A DNA stretch of 64,000 nt from JACKBC01 sp041391125. Its GTDB lineage: Bacteria; Chloroflexota; Anaerolineae; Caldilineales; Caldilineaceae. A model generated the notes under the pieces. It did not search any database, had not been told where the DNA came from, and saw only the letters and a list, made by a program, of their open reading frames with translations. This document shows positions 18,765 to 29,142 of this stretch, in pieces; within the stretch, counting starts at the first letter, position 1; each line of letters starts with the position of its first letter. Where the stretch lies: NCBI GenBank assembly GCA_041391125.1, contig JAWKON010000013.1:96999-160998 (forward strand). Direction: 5' to 3'. The translations under genes were made by a program, and so were the position numbers.

Positions 18765-19724
18765 TTAAGACGTGCGCGACTCGCGGTCAGATACGCTCAC
18801 GCTTTTTGCGCTATCGGCTGCCGCAGGTTCATCGACCGGGCGTCGATGGCCGCCCTGCTCGAGAACCTCACGCACGGCGTGGCCAGCTTCGGGTTCTCCC
18901 GTGGGCGGGCGATGGCCGGCTTTGCGCCAATCCGCACCGGCATTGATGAGATTGGCCGCAAAGCTATGGCGCAGCGTGTGTGGCGTGATCACATCCTGTA
19001 GGCCAGTCTCTTCCACATACCCTTTGATAATCAGCCACAGCCCTTGACGCGTCAACCCCTGTCCCCGGTGGTTTAGAAAGAGCGCCTCTTCCTCCGGCTC
19101 CACCAGCAGATATGGACGACCTTCTTTTAGATAACGCTCGAGCACGCGCAGCGAACGTTGGGGCAGCGCAATCACGCGCGTGCGTCGTCCTTCGGGATCG
19201 CTCTTGAGAACGCCATTTTCCACATCCACGCTCTGAACCGTCAAGCGGATCAGTTCTGTGATTCGGATGCCCGTCGTATATAATAGCTCCATCAGCGCCT
19301 GATCGCGCAGCGCTTTGGGCGTCTGGCGTTCGGTCGGCTTTTCTAGCAGACGCTCAATATGCTTGGGGCTAATGGCGCGGGGTTTCTGCCGCGTCACCTT
19401 AGGTAGCTCCAGCTCGGTAATAGGATTTTCGGCAATGGCCTCAACTTGAACCAAAAAGTGAAAAAAGCTTTTGAGCACAGCCATTTTGCGCGCGACTGTG
19501 GAAGCCGCATATCCTTCTTTATCGCGCATATATTCGAGATAGCTCTGGGCTATCGGGGCAGATACATCGCCCCATTGCTCAATGAGGGTTCCGAGCAACT
19601 CGCTGTTTGATTGGAGAAAATCGTGAAATTGGTGAATGTCTGTAGTGTAAGCAGCAAGCGTGTTGTCAGTGCAGTCTTTTTCTGCGGTCAAAAATTGTAG
19701 AAATAGTGCGATATGTTCGAGCAT
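18765..19724 (-). CDS. Tyrosine recombinase (XerC/D-like) with disrupted C-terminus
   Basis: The start is ATG 19724, with GGAGG nine bases upstream. Residues 1-100 form a SAM-like core-binding domain. The catalytic domain shows the first Arg in TTGIRITELIRLTV (about residue 172) and the HTLRHSFAANLINAGAD box (His-x-x-Arg, about residue 265). After GAD the expected leucine-Gly-His and the Tyr nucleophile are missing; the chain instead reads RKAGHRPPTGEPEAGH and on to a stop. Other frames in this stretch contain pieces resembling a Xer C-terminus, so indels or sequence loss are likely. As printed it should be unable to cleave DNA. Normal Xer proteins process chromosome dimers. The phosphorylase gene follows. 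Confidence 0.75.
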   Translation of the reverse strand: MLEHIALFLQFLTAEKDCTDNTLAAYTTDIHQFHDFLQSNSELLGTLIEQWGDVSAPIAQSYLEYMRDKEGYAASTVARKMAVLKSFFHFLVQVEAIAENPITELELPKVTRQKPRAISPKHIERLLEKPTERQTPKALRDQALMELLYTTGIRITELIRLTVQSVDVENGVLKSDPEGRRTRVIALPQRSLRVLERYLKEGRPYLLVEPEEEALFLNHRGQGLTRQGLWLIIKGYVEETGLQDVITPHTLRHSFAANLINAGADWRKAGHRPPTGEPEAGHAVREVLEQGGHRRPVDEPAAADSAKSVSVSDRESRTS

Positions 19725-20065
19725 GTCCTCAAGCCTCCGGCATGCAAAATGCAAATATGACGACTGTTGCCAACCAAGTTGTGGACCGTTAACAGACAAA
19801 ATAATAGTTCTTACAAAAATTAAGGTTTATTGATTACTTGGACGATGTCGCAGGAAACTATTATGGAAAATCCACTTTGGATGACGGTAGAATGTTAGCG
19901 GGGAAAGATAATATAATTATATCACATTATTGTCATATGATGAAACAATAATGTACGTCGTAGATTAATGTTAAACTATTGAGCGCTAATAAACGTCATT
20001 ATTGTAAGAAAATATTTGGCAATCTGTCAAAATATTTTTCACTATTATTTCAAGATATAAATTAA
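19725..20065. promoter_or_regulatory. AT-rich divergent intergenic region with inverted repeat
   Basis: This AT-rich stretch separates the recombinase gene from the Cys-rich gene. CAATAATGTACGT (19946-19958) faces ACGTCATTATTG (19993-20004) with one base of mismatch. Such a spaced inverted repeat about 60 bases before the start at 20066 could be an operator. No open frame of interest. Confidence 0.45.
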
Positions 20066-22267
20066 ATGTCAACCCAGCAATCCGCCCACCAACCATACAA
20101 TTTGCCTACGCCTGGCCGCTCTTTGGCCCAATTTACAATAGACTTTTTTCGTTTTTTTGAAAGTGATGTGCAATCTGCACCAGATGTCGCCCAAGCTGTC
20201 AATCAAGCATCCGGGCAGGGAAACCTAGGGGGTGCGGCCGCGCCCATGCCCATTCACGTTGCATTGGCGCCCGCGCTGGCTGCCTATTTTGGCCGAAGCG
20301 ATCTGCACCTGGTCTTTCGGCATCAAGACGCCGCCCCCAATACCGAATTGGTTGCCGCCGGCAGCCGTATCTTTGATCGCATGATTGGCTTTTTGGAACA
20401 GCGCGCCGCGCTGACCGTGCAGGCCGCGCCCAGCCGGCACGTGGGCGGCGAAGAGCTGCTGCGCGCCGTGCGCCCGGTCAACACCAGCATTGTCAAGCTG
20501 AATATGCAGCAGAAAATGCAGCTGCTCTACATTTATAATTGGCGCATTGTCTATCGCGCCGACGACAAGCGCGAAGAGCTGTATACGGTGGCGCTAGATG
20601 AAAGCGGAACCCGCGTACAGTTTGTGGCCGAGGCTGCCGCGGGTGATTCGGCCACGGGCGCCCTCTCCTTGGCTACGCTGTTGGCCGATGCGCAGCCGGT
20701 GGCGCTGGCGCACGGGGAAGACGCACCCGCCGATGCGTTGCGCCTGCCGCCCATGACGCAATTGGCGCGCCTGGCGGAGAGCGCCCGCAAATACGCCATC
20801 TATCACGCCGATGTGCGCTGTGTGACCCACGAAGCCGAAATTCAGCCCCGTCTGTACAAAGTGCTCAATCGGCTGCACGGCTATTACAGCCAGCAGATTG
20901 AGGAAGTGTATGATGCGCACGACCCCACCGGTGAAAAACGCCAAGCGTTGGAAGCCGATTTGCAGCGCAAACTGGCCGAAGAGGTGGAGAATCACCGGCT
21001 GCGCGTGCGGGTTGACCTGGTCAGCTATGCCATGATTCAGATTCCGGTGGCCACAGCCGAGGTGACGCTGGCCGACGGCAAGCAAGAGGCCGTGGTCCAC
21101 GTGGTGCGCAATCTGTACACGGGCGCCCTGCGCCGCCCGCGCTGCCATGCCTGCAATCAGGAAATGAGCACCATTGCGCTGGATCGCAACGGCCATCTGA
21201 TGTGCGACGATTGCCTCTTGCAGTGCGCTTCCTGCCTGGATCTGCTCTGCGCGGCCTGTGGCGTGGCGGTCTGCCCGGTCTGTCAAAAAGAGAATTGCGA
21301 CCGCTGCGCCCAAGAATGTTGGGCCTGCGGTGAGCGCGCCTGCTCTGCGCACATCAGCCGCTGCCCGGTCTGCCAGGATGATGTGTGCCATGCCTGCCAG
21401 ACGGAATGCGCGCAGTGCGGCGTGCGCCAGTGTCGCAGCCATCTGCGCGCCGACTGCGTGACCCCCAAGTCGGGTAAACCCGAACTGATCTGCACGGCGT
21501 GCGCGGTGCGCTGTGCGGGCTGTAACCAATACAGCGCCCGCTTTGATGTGTGCGACGCCAGCGGCCAGCGGTTCTGCTTAAATTGCCTTAAAACGTGCGC
21601 CGATTGCGGACGCAAGGTCGGTCCCGGCTTCTATCAAGCCGGCGTTAGCGACCGCCGCGTCTATTGCGCCGATTGCGTCACGCTTTGCCAGGCCTGCGGC
21701 GCAAGGGTGCCTGCTGTGCAATATTGTGAAACGTGCGGCGCCGCCCACTGCGCCCAATGCGGCCACACGTGCGACACCTGTCACAAACATTTTTGTAAAG
21801 AGCACGCGGCCGGCGACCGCGTTTGCAAGCACGTATTTTGCGCCGAGCATGGCGCGGCCTGCGGCGTGTGCGGCGATCCGCTCTGTGCGGAGTGCAACGA
21901 GACCTGCGGCATTTGCTTGCGCTATTATTGCATTGCCCACAACGCGGTCTGCGAATTGTGCCGCTGCACCTATTGCCGCGAATGCGTGCGTTCTTCCATC
22001 AACCTGTGCGACACTTGCGCCACCATCCACACTGAAGGAGAACGGATCGATTTGGCGGACGAAGCCATTGCTGAACATCCCGAAGTGCAGCCGCTGATCG
22101 AGCGTCACGATTGGTTGCGCGGCGTCAACATGGGCTACACGATCTATTTGGGGCTGGCCGCGCACAACATGGGCGCGCTGGTTTTGGTCGAGAATGATGC
22201 GCCGCCGGGCGAAGTGCTGGTGGTGCGCAAACTGCACGCCGTCGATCTCTATTGGAAGAAATTCTGA
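20066..22267 (+). CDS. Very cysteine-rich multi-zinc-ribbon protein
   Basis: The 733-residue protein has two halves. Residues 1-350 hold almost no Cys and contain no family I recognise; an alpha/beta segment (QKMQLLYIYNWRIVYRADDK) sits near residue 153 and an acidic helical segment near 285-330. Residues about 356-651 carry about 59 Cys by hand count, nearly all as CxxC pairs, with interleaved His (for example CSAHISRCPVC), like chained zinc ribbons or B-box/RING-like fingers. The C-terminal 80 residues form a small domain ending LYWKKF. No signal peptide, so probably cytosolic. Its TGA overlaps the ATG of the radical SAM gene, so translation is likely coupled. It may be a scaffold, a metal store or a substrate of that enzyme; none of these is proven. 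Confidence 0.7.
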   Translation: MSTQQSAHQPYNLPTPGRSLAQFTIDFFRFFESDVQSAPDVAQAVNQASGQGNLGGAAAPMPIHVALAPALAAYFGRSDLHLVFRHQDAAPNTELVAAGSRIFDRMIGFLEQRAALTVQAAPSRHVGGEELLRAVRPVNTSIVKLNMQQKMQLLYIYNWRIVYRADDKREELYTVALDESGTRVQFVAEAAAGDSATGALSLATLLADAQPVALAHGEDAPADALRLPPMTQLARLAESARKYAIYHADVRCVTHEAEIQPRLYKVLNRLHGYYSQQIEEVYDAHDPTGEKRQALEADLQRKLAEEVENHRLRVRVDLVSYAMIQIPVATAEVTLADGKQEAVVHVVRNLYTGALRRPRCHACNQEMSTIALDRNGHLMCDDCLLQCASCLDLLCAACGVAVCPVCQKENCDRCAQECWACGERACSAHISRCPVCQDDVCHACQTECAQCGVRQCRSHLRADCVTPKSGKPELICTACAVRCAGCNQYSARFDVCDASGQRFCLNCLKTCADCGRKVGPGFYQAGVSDRRVYCADCVTLCQACGARVPAVQYCETCGAAHCAQCGHTCDTCHKHFCKEHAAGDRVCKHVFCAEHGAACGVCGDPLCAECNETCGICLRYYCIAHNAVCELCRCTYCRECVRSSINLCDTCATIHTEGERIDLADEAIAEHPEVQPLIERHDWLRGVNMGYTIYLGLAAHNMGALVLVENDAPPGEVLVVRKLHAVDLYWKKF

Positions 22268-23091
22268 TGATGGCAGATTTGTCGGTTGCGGCGGCTCAGC
22301 ATTGGGCGGATTGCCATCTCTGTCCGCACCACTGCGGCGCGGCGCGGGCAACCGCCAGCGGCGTCTGTCGGGTGGGTCAGCAAAGCTACATTGCCAGTGA
22401 AATGCTGCACATGGGCGAAGAGGAAATGTTGCGGCCGGCGCACGCCATCTTTTTTAGCGGCTGCACGGCGGCCTGCACTTTTTGCACGGCGGCCAAGTTT
22501 GCCTTTCGCCCCACCTATGGCGTGGCGGTGACGCCCGCACAGCTTGCCCAGCGCATCCGCCAACGTCAGGCTGAGGGCGCCCGGTCGCTCTGCTTTATCG
22601 GCGGTGACCCGGCGCCCCATATTCCCTATATTTTGCAAACATTGGATGTGCTGGGCGCCGATCGGCGGATTCCGGCTGTGTTCAACAGCAATTTCTATTT
22701 GACCGACGCCGCGCTGGATCTGCTGGATGGGGCCATTGATATTTATCTGCCCGACCTAAAATTTGGTCCGGCGATGGGTGGCGCAAGCTGTGGAGAGCGC
22801 ATTGGGGGGATGCCCGACTATTGGCGCGTAGTCACCGGCTGTATTGAGCGGCTGTATGGCGAGGGCAAGCGGCTGTTGGTGCGTCATCTGCTCATGCCGG
22901 GCCATTTTGAATGCTGCACGCGGCCGGTGCTTACGTGGGTGGGGCGGCATCCGGGCATTGAGGTGAGTCTGTTGACCCAATATGTGGCGCCGGCCCACGC
23001 GCGCGGAGAATTGGCGAGCGTGCTGGATGCGTCGGATATAAAGCGGGCGCAGGCATTAGCGCAAGAGATGGGGTTGACGTTGGTGAGGTAA
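22267..23091 (+). CDS. PflX-like radical SAM protein
   Basis: The 274-residue protein has an N-terminal CHLCPHHCGAAR...GVCRVG motif (about residues 16-35). The radical SAM cluster motif GCTAACTFC (Cys-x3-Cys-x2-Cys) follows at about residues 66-74. This matches COG1313 (PflX), relatives of the pyruvate formate-lyase activating enzyme with unknown substrates. GGDPAPHIP and DIYLPDLKFG are the usual SAM-binding and barrel segments. I start at ATG 22267, which shares bases with the upstream stop (ATGA) and has GGAAG eight bases ahead. No formate-lyase gene is nearby. It ends at a very strong hairpin. Confidence 0.85.
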   Translation: MMADLSVAAAQHWADCHLCPHHCGAARATASGVCRVGQQSYIASEMLHMGEEEMLRPAHAIFFSGCTAACTFCTAAKFAFRPTYGVAVTPAQLAQRIRQRQAEGARSLCFIGGDPAPHIPYILQTLDVLGADRRIPAVFNSNFYLTDAALDLLDGAIDIYLPDLKFGPAMGGASCGERIGGMPDYWRVVTGCIERLYGEGKRLLVRHLLMPGHFECCTRPVLTWVGRHPGIEVSLLTQYVAPAHARGELASVLDASDIKRAQALAQEMGLTLVR

Positions 23092-23094
23092 GTT

Positions 23095-23147
23095 AGCTAC
23101 AAATGCAAAGGGACAGGCAATTTGCCTGTCCCTTTGCATTTGTAGCT
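23095..23147. terminator. Perfect 26-bp-arm palindrome, bidirectional terminator
   Basis: Bases 23095-23120 are the exact reverse complement of 23122-23147, with a single T between. It sits four bases after the radical SAM stop and two bases before the stop of the convergent giant protein gene. Confidence 0.85.
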
Positions 23148-23148
23148 T

Positions 23149-26100
23149 CTATTTTGCCAGTGAAACTGTGGGCAAATAGACTTTATAAAGCTGATCCAGC
23201 GCATCATCCTCGTCCAGTGAGGTGGGTGTCTGCACGAGACCGGCGTCTAGCGTTAAGTTCTGATCACCCGAGTTGAGTAATATGAGCGCTGTGCGCCGCG
23301 TATTCGGGTTCACGTCTGAATCCAGCGTATCATCTCCTTGATCGGTGGTCGTGATCGAGTAGCCTTCGGGCGGCGTGAATTGGACGCAATAGCGGCCCGG
23401 CAGCAGATTGGTGAACAGATAGAGTCCGTTCGCATCGGTTAGCTGGGCGGCCACCACGTTGCCATCGGCATCGGTCAAGTTGAAGACCGGGTCGCCATTT
23501 TCATCCAGCGTACACAGCTCCACGGTGACGCCGGGAACCACCGGCTCGCCAGGGTCTTGGTCGCCATTGTGATCTTGATCCAGCCACACAAAGTTGCCCA
23601 GCGAGGCGGGCATAAAGTAGCCAAAGTCGACAGTCATGTTGGCAAAGGCATCGATCCCGCCCTGCGGATTGGCTTTGGCCACCAGGTCCGTTTCCGCGGT
23701 GGGTTCGCTGGGGCCTTGGCCCAATGTCACCAGGCCGCTGCGGATGCCGCGCACGGCGTCGGGCTGCGTGCCGATGCCATTGTCCAGGCTATCGCCATCG
23801 CTGTTGGGGTCGGCTTCGTCGGGCGCGCTGCTGCGGAAGTTTAGGAGCGCCCCCGAGTATTCACGATTGGGTTGAAAATTATTCTCTACATTTTCCACCA
23901 CGTAGCTGCCCGCGCGCAGGATATCGAAGCGATAGTAGCCATTGGGATCGGTAAAGAGCGTGTCCACTTGGGTCGCGCCATCGGCCAGGAAGAGGCTCAC
24001 CTGCACGTCCGGCAGACCGGGCTCGCCGGCGTCGATCTGGCCATTGTTGTTCAGATCGTGCCAGACGCGGTTGCCCAGGCTGAATGGGCGATAGAGACCA
24101 AAGTCGAGCGTCAGGTTTTCGCTGGCGTCGGGCGTGGCGGGGTCGTTGTCCAGCACTTCGTTGGTTGGCTCTTGGTTAAGCTTGAGGGTTATTTCATTGG
24201 AGCGAATATTGCGTGCAATGGATTGACCGTTGTCATCGTTGTCGATGGAGTTGCCATTGGGGCCAGTCACGTCATCCGGATCGGGCGCCGGTTCGTAATC
24301 ACCCACTGTACCCGACGGCGCGGCATCGCTGGAAATGTAGCCTTCCAGCGGTGCGCCAGGGGCAAAGTTGCTGGGATCCAATTCGACCACATAGATGCCC
24401 GGCACTAGATTGGTAAACAGATAGAGGCCGCCGCCCGTCGTGGTCGTGGTGAGCACGGGCGAGAACATCTCGAACGGATCGACAATGCCGGTGGTGTTGA
24501 GGTCCATGTATAAGTTAAGCAGCACGCCGTCAACGCCCTGTTCGCCATTGTTGTAGAGCCCGTCGTCATTCAGGTCGTCCCACACCAGGTTGCCCAGACT
24601 GAGCACCGGCCGCACAAAGCCAAAGTCAACCGTCATGTTGACGTTGTCGTCGTCGTGAGCGCCGGTGTAGAGCGGTTGGCCGGGCTCGCCGCTGGGTTCG
24701 CTGTTGGGCTGGGCGTCGATCACCGTTGAGCAGATGCCGGCTATGCTTGGCGCATTTTGACCATTCTCGTCGGCGTTCTCATCGCTGGCAATGTCGCCGC
24801 CTTCGGGCGCTGAAGAAGTGGCGCCGGCCAACAAGCTGCCGGTGGCAAACTCCGCATTGGGAATGCACACGCTGTAAGCGCCGCCGGGCAAATCGTCAAA
24901 GAGATAGTGGCCATCGGGGTCGGTCTGCGTGGTCAAAAGCAGCGTGCCGGACAGCGGATCGCCGGCATAGAGATTCACTGCGATGCCGCCCAAACCCGAT
25001 TCACCCTGGTCAGGCTCGAAAATGCCGTTGTCATTGGGATCGATCCAGACCAGGTTGCCAATGGCCACCCGTTCGGTCAGCAGCACAAAGCCAAAATCGG
25101 CAGTAAAGTTGACGTTGTCATCATCCAGCGCGCCGGTGTAATTGGTCTGATCTTCAGCAGTGGCTTCGCTGTTGGGTTCCAAATCAAAACAGTTGCTGGA
25201 GATGCCCAAAACGGCCAGCGTGTCGCCGCCATTTTCATCGGCGTTTTGATCGGAAAGCTCATCCGCGCCTTGGCCCGTGCTCGAAACATAGCTGGCTAGC
25301 GGTTGACCGGCAGCAAAGTTGGCTGCCGCCACATACACGTAATACGCGCCCTGCACGAGCGCATCAAACTGATAAAAACCGCCGCTCGCCGTGGTCGTGC
25401 TGGCCACAGGCGTACCCACGCCCGCCGGCACGCCGCAGCGGTAGAGTTCCAGCGCCACGCCATCGGCGCCCGTTTCGGCGCCATCCAAAATGCCGTTGTC
25501 GGCAGTGCCGCCGCCCGCGCCATCATCAATCCACACAATGTTGCCAATGGCCACGCGTTCGGTGGGTGGATAGAAGCAGAAATCGGCGGTAAAGTTGACA
25601 TCGGCATCGGTTAGCGCGCCCGTATAGTTGCTCTGGTCTTCGCCCGTTGGCTCGCTGCCGCTCTGCAAGTCAAATACGTTGCTGCTGACGCCGCCGGCCA
25701 CCGGCGCGTCCTGGCCGTTTTCATCCACGTTTTGGTCGCTCGTTTCGTCGACCCCGGCTCCAGTGCAGGTGGCGAAGCCGTCCAGCGGCTGGCCGGGGCC
25801 AAAGTTGGCGGTGGGAATATGAAGCTGGTATTGACCGGGGCGCAGATCGTCAAATTGATAAAAACCGCCCCCTGTCGTGGTGGTGGAAGCTGTAGGCGCG
25901 TTGCGTCCGGGCGTTTGGCCGGCGCGATAGAGTTCCACGGTGACGCCGTCAATGCCCGTTTCGTCGCCCTCCAGAATGCCGTTGTTTGTGTTTGCGCCAT
26001 TGTCATTCCAGATGCGGTTGCCAATGGCCACCCGCGATAATGGCGGCACAAACCCGAAATCGTGCGTGTGATCGCTCACGCCCGGCCCGCCGGTGGTAAT

Positions 26101-28577
26101 GACAATGGTGGGCCAGATGCCCGCGGGTGATCCCACCGGATTGGTCATATATTCGCCATCCGAATCGTTCAAATCCGAGCCGGTAGTGGTGGGCGCGGCA
26201 TCGTCTTTTTCGGTGAGGGTCAGCTCATCCAGCGGACCACCCGGCGCAAAGTCGGCGCCGCGGTCTATGCGGATTTCGTAGGGCGTGTTGGGCAGCAATC
26301 CGCCCCGATTGGCGTTGATGATGCCCAATTCGTCCGTTTCCAGCGGATCGTCAAAATCATCTTCATAAAAATAGTAGTCGCCGGAATCATCGGTGGTGGC
26401 CGATGCAATGGGCAGATCGTCATCGGCGGTGCCAGGTGTATCATCCAGCCCCACGCCCGGGCGATAGAGCTGCACCAGCACGCCCGGGATCGGCGGCTCA
26501 TCCGGCTCCTGGATGCCGTCACCATTCACGTCCAGCCAGACGCGGTTGCCCAATTCAAAGGGCGCCCGGTCGCACATGACTTCCAGATCGCCCAGGCCGA
26601 TGGCCTTGCCAAAGGTGGCGGTTTGACCGCCGGCGTCCTGCTCAAAAATTTCATAGGCCCGATCGCGCCGGCCGGTGGTGTTGTTAAACCAGCCTACGCC
26701 GCCCGAACGGTACGAATTGACGGGGTCGAACAGCGTCTGCATGACTTCGCCGCTACCGGGGAGCAGCGCTACGCCGCCTAGCATGGTCTCGTCATGTTTG
26801 CCGCCGTCTATGTCTTCGGTGACCGGATACATGTCCTGCCAGTAAAATTCGCCATTGCCCGGCCCCTGGCCTGGATTGCTGTTGGCGCCGCCCGAGGTGA
26901 CGCCGCCGCAGCTTGCATTGTTCTCCAAAACATAGGCGCCATTGACCAGACAGGCGCGCAGCATATCGCCCACGGCCACGCCGCGATAGAGTTCTTTATC
27001 GTTCACATCCGGCTGATAGTTATTGGTGCCAAACTGGTGACCAAAGCGGTCGGTGAAGCTCAGAATCAGCGCACCGGTTTCGTCGAATTCGATGTCGCTC
27101 AAAATGGGCTGCGGATACATCAACTGGCCGCCCACCGGCCCCTCGCCCGGCGCCGGATTTTTGAGTTCGCTCCACGATTTGATCCAGGGGCGCCACTCGG
27201 CGTCGATCTGATCATCGGTTACGAAACCGCGCGGATAAGTTAGCGGGAAGTCAAAAATTGACGCGAAATTGCCATTAGCGCCCGCCGGATCATGCACGAG
27301 TATATATGCGTGGAGATCGCTCACATTTTGCGATGTTTCGGCCGAGCAGACCACACCCACGTAAACCTTGCCTTCATTTACTTTGAGCGCCCACGGCCGG
27401 AAATCGCCATTGGAGCAGCCGGGGTTGGTAATGGGGTGTTTGGTGATTTGCGCCGCCGTGGGCGCCTGGGCCGGCAACCCCACAAAGACCTCGTTGAGCG
27501 TGCGGTCAGCCAGGCTGACCACCCAAAGCGTCTGGTCATCCTCGGACATATCGGCGTCGCCAAATGAGATTTTGCCCACGCCGTCAAATGCAGTGGGATC
27601 GTGGGTGGGTGTGGTCGCGTCTTTGGAGAGATCGCCAGGGCTGCGCGGGTCATCGCCCACGCCCACGCCCAGCGCTTTCAGATCCACAAATTCTTCAACG
27701 ACTGGTGTGTCTCCGCTCAGGTCGAGTTTGTAGATGCCGCCGGGGCCTAATGGCCCAAAACCGGCATGGCGCTTCATGAGGGATGCGGCAAAGAGCATGT
27801 AGCTGTTGCGCTGGTAGGCCAAACCCCACGTGGTGCCCAGGCCACCAGCCAGCCCCAGGTGATTGGGCTTGGGCGTGGTGCCTTTGTAGTGATAACCAAA
27901 CGAGACCAACACATCCAACTTGCTGGCCGTGCCGCCCAAAAGCGGATCGCCATTGATGTAGCAAGGCGTGGCCACATCCGGATCGTCCTGGCAGAATTTG
28001 GCCGGATTGAGCAGCGCCACGTTCACATTTTCAGCGCTGTCGGTCACTACTATCTGCACGCGTGATCCGGAGGTAAACGGAGTTAGCGGTGGGTTGATGG
28101 CGTTGCTCATGGACGAGACCGTGGTCAAGCCGGGCGTGTAGCCGTCGGGAATCGTGGTAAATTCCACCCGATAGGGCGCCGAGCCGGTCACCGTCATCAC
28201 ATATTTGCCATCTGGCGCGGTGGTGACGGCTGTGCCGACCACGTTGTTGTTCACATCATACGCGGTGACGGTGACGCCCGCCACGCCGGCATCCACCGCG
28301 GGACGGGCGTTGCTATACGTTGGGTTGAAAAAGCCGTCGGCGTCATAATCCAGAAAGGCTTTGCCCGAGATGGTATTGGCGGCTTGGGCGACCGTTTTGG
28401 CCGCGGCTGGCCGGGTAGGGGGGATAGGGCAACTGCGCTGCGCAGCGTATATTGAGTTGAAGCTTTACTAAGCACAGCTTGCGTGTTAGCTAAGGCAGGT
28501 CTGGGTAGCAAAGATAAAATGCAGGCCAAGGTTAATAACCAAACAGATGTGCGATGATGGCAGGTAGATTTGCTCAT
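23149..28577 (-). CDS. Giant secreted SdrD B-like repeat protein (frameshift near N-terminus)
   Basis: The gene starts at ATG 28577 with GGAGGAAATCGG upstream and a signal peptide (LLTLACILSLLPRPALA). After about 50 residues the frame shifts in a C6 run (28417-28422 on the plus strand). The continuing frame gives about 1,740 residues. Order: one SdrD-B-like unit (SGKAFLDYDADGFFNP), an N-terminal globular region of roughly 500 residues with no recognised fold, then seven SdrD-B/Cna-B-like units opening with GN-x-VW-x-D (for example GNRVWLDVNGDGIQEPDE, GNLVWDDLNDDGLYNN). The acidic Asp/Asn-rich loops suggest calcium binding. The C-terminus is LYKVYLPTVSLAK, resembling the tail of the protein ending at 13338. 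Probably a cell-surface fibre or matrix protein. Either a homopolymer sequencing error or slippage-based phase variation can explain the shift. Confidence 0.82.
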
Positions 28578-28924
28578 CCGATTTCCTCCAAACTGATGGG
28601 GCGCTCTCGTTAACAAAATCACATCCCCTTGGAACTAGAACCAAGGCGGCGGCACAATACGTATGCGGTTTCGTTGAGAGGGACGCCGTGTCTACGATGT
28701 TGATGAGCACAGGTGGGTTGGGGACCGATTTACGATTTGCAGAGGGAAATTTTCAGAATATGGCCTTTCTATGATCAGGGCATCGCAACCGCCTCTGTGT
28801 TTCAACCGGTAGTTGCAATGTGTGAATTTGCCTGTCTTTTGCTGCGGCAATGTGTTGGCTGCCGATGAATCAAAGCTGGTTTTTAATGGACATTTATGGT
28901 GATCCAAAGCTAGTATAACATGTC

Positions 28925-28972
28925 AAAAGGCGCAGGGAGATACGTAAAATTGCGTATCTTCCTGCGCCTTTT
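28925..28972. terminator. Terminator downstream of gyrA
   Basis: AAAAGGCGCAGGGAGATACG (28925-28944) pairs with CGTATCTTCCTGCGCCTTTT (28953-28972), with one G-T type mismatch. It would end minus-strand transcripts from gyrA. The surrounding gap, 28578-29142, shows no gene; 28640-28900 likely holds the promoter of the giant surface protein. Confidence 0.8.
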
Positions 28973-29142
28973 CAGAAATCTAATTTGCAACTATATTGCG
29001 GTTAAGATGAGAACGTTGCCCTCTGCGGCCACTTCGTGAACGGCAGCGCTCACGTCGACGCCCGGAGTTTTCTATAGGTGCAACAGGGGTAATGAAACTT
29101 CGGTTCTCATTCAGGGCTGAGTATAGCGGTAAAGGAAGGTGG

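Noticed and set aside
28578..28924. Small RNA or tRNA in the 28.6-28.9 kb gap
   Set aside because: I could fold no cloverleaf or conserved riboswitch-like structure; only ordinary intergenic sequence is visible.
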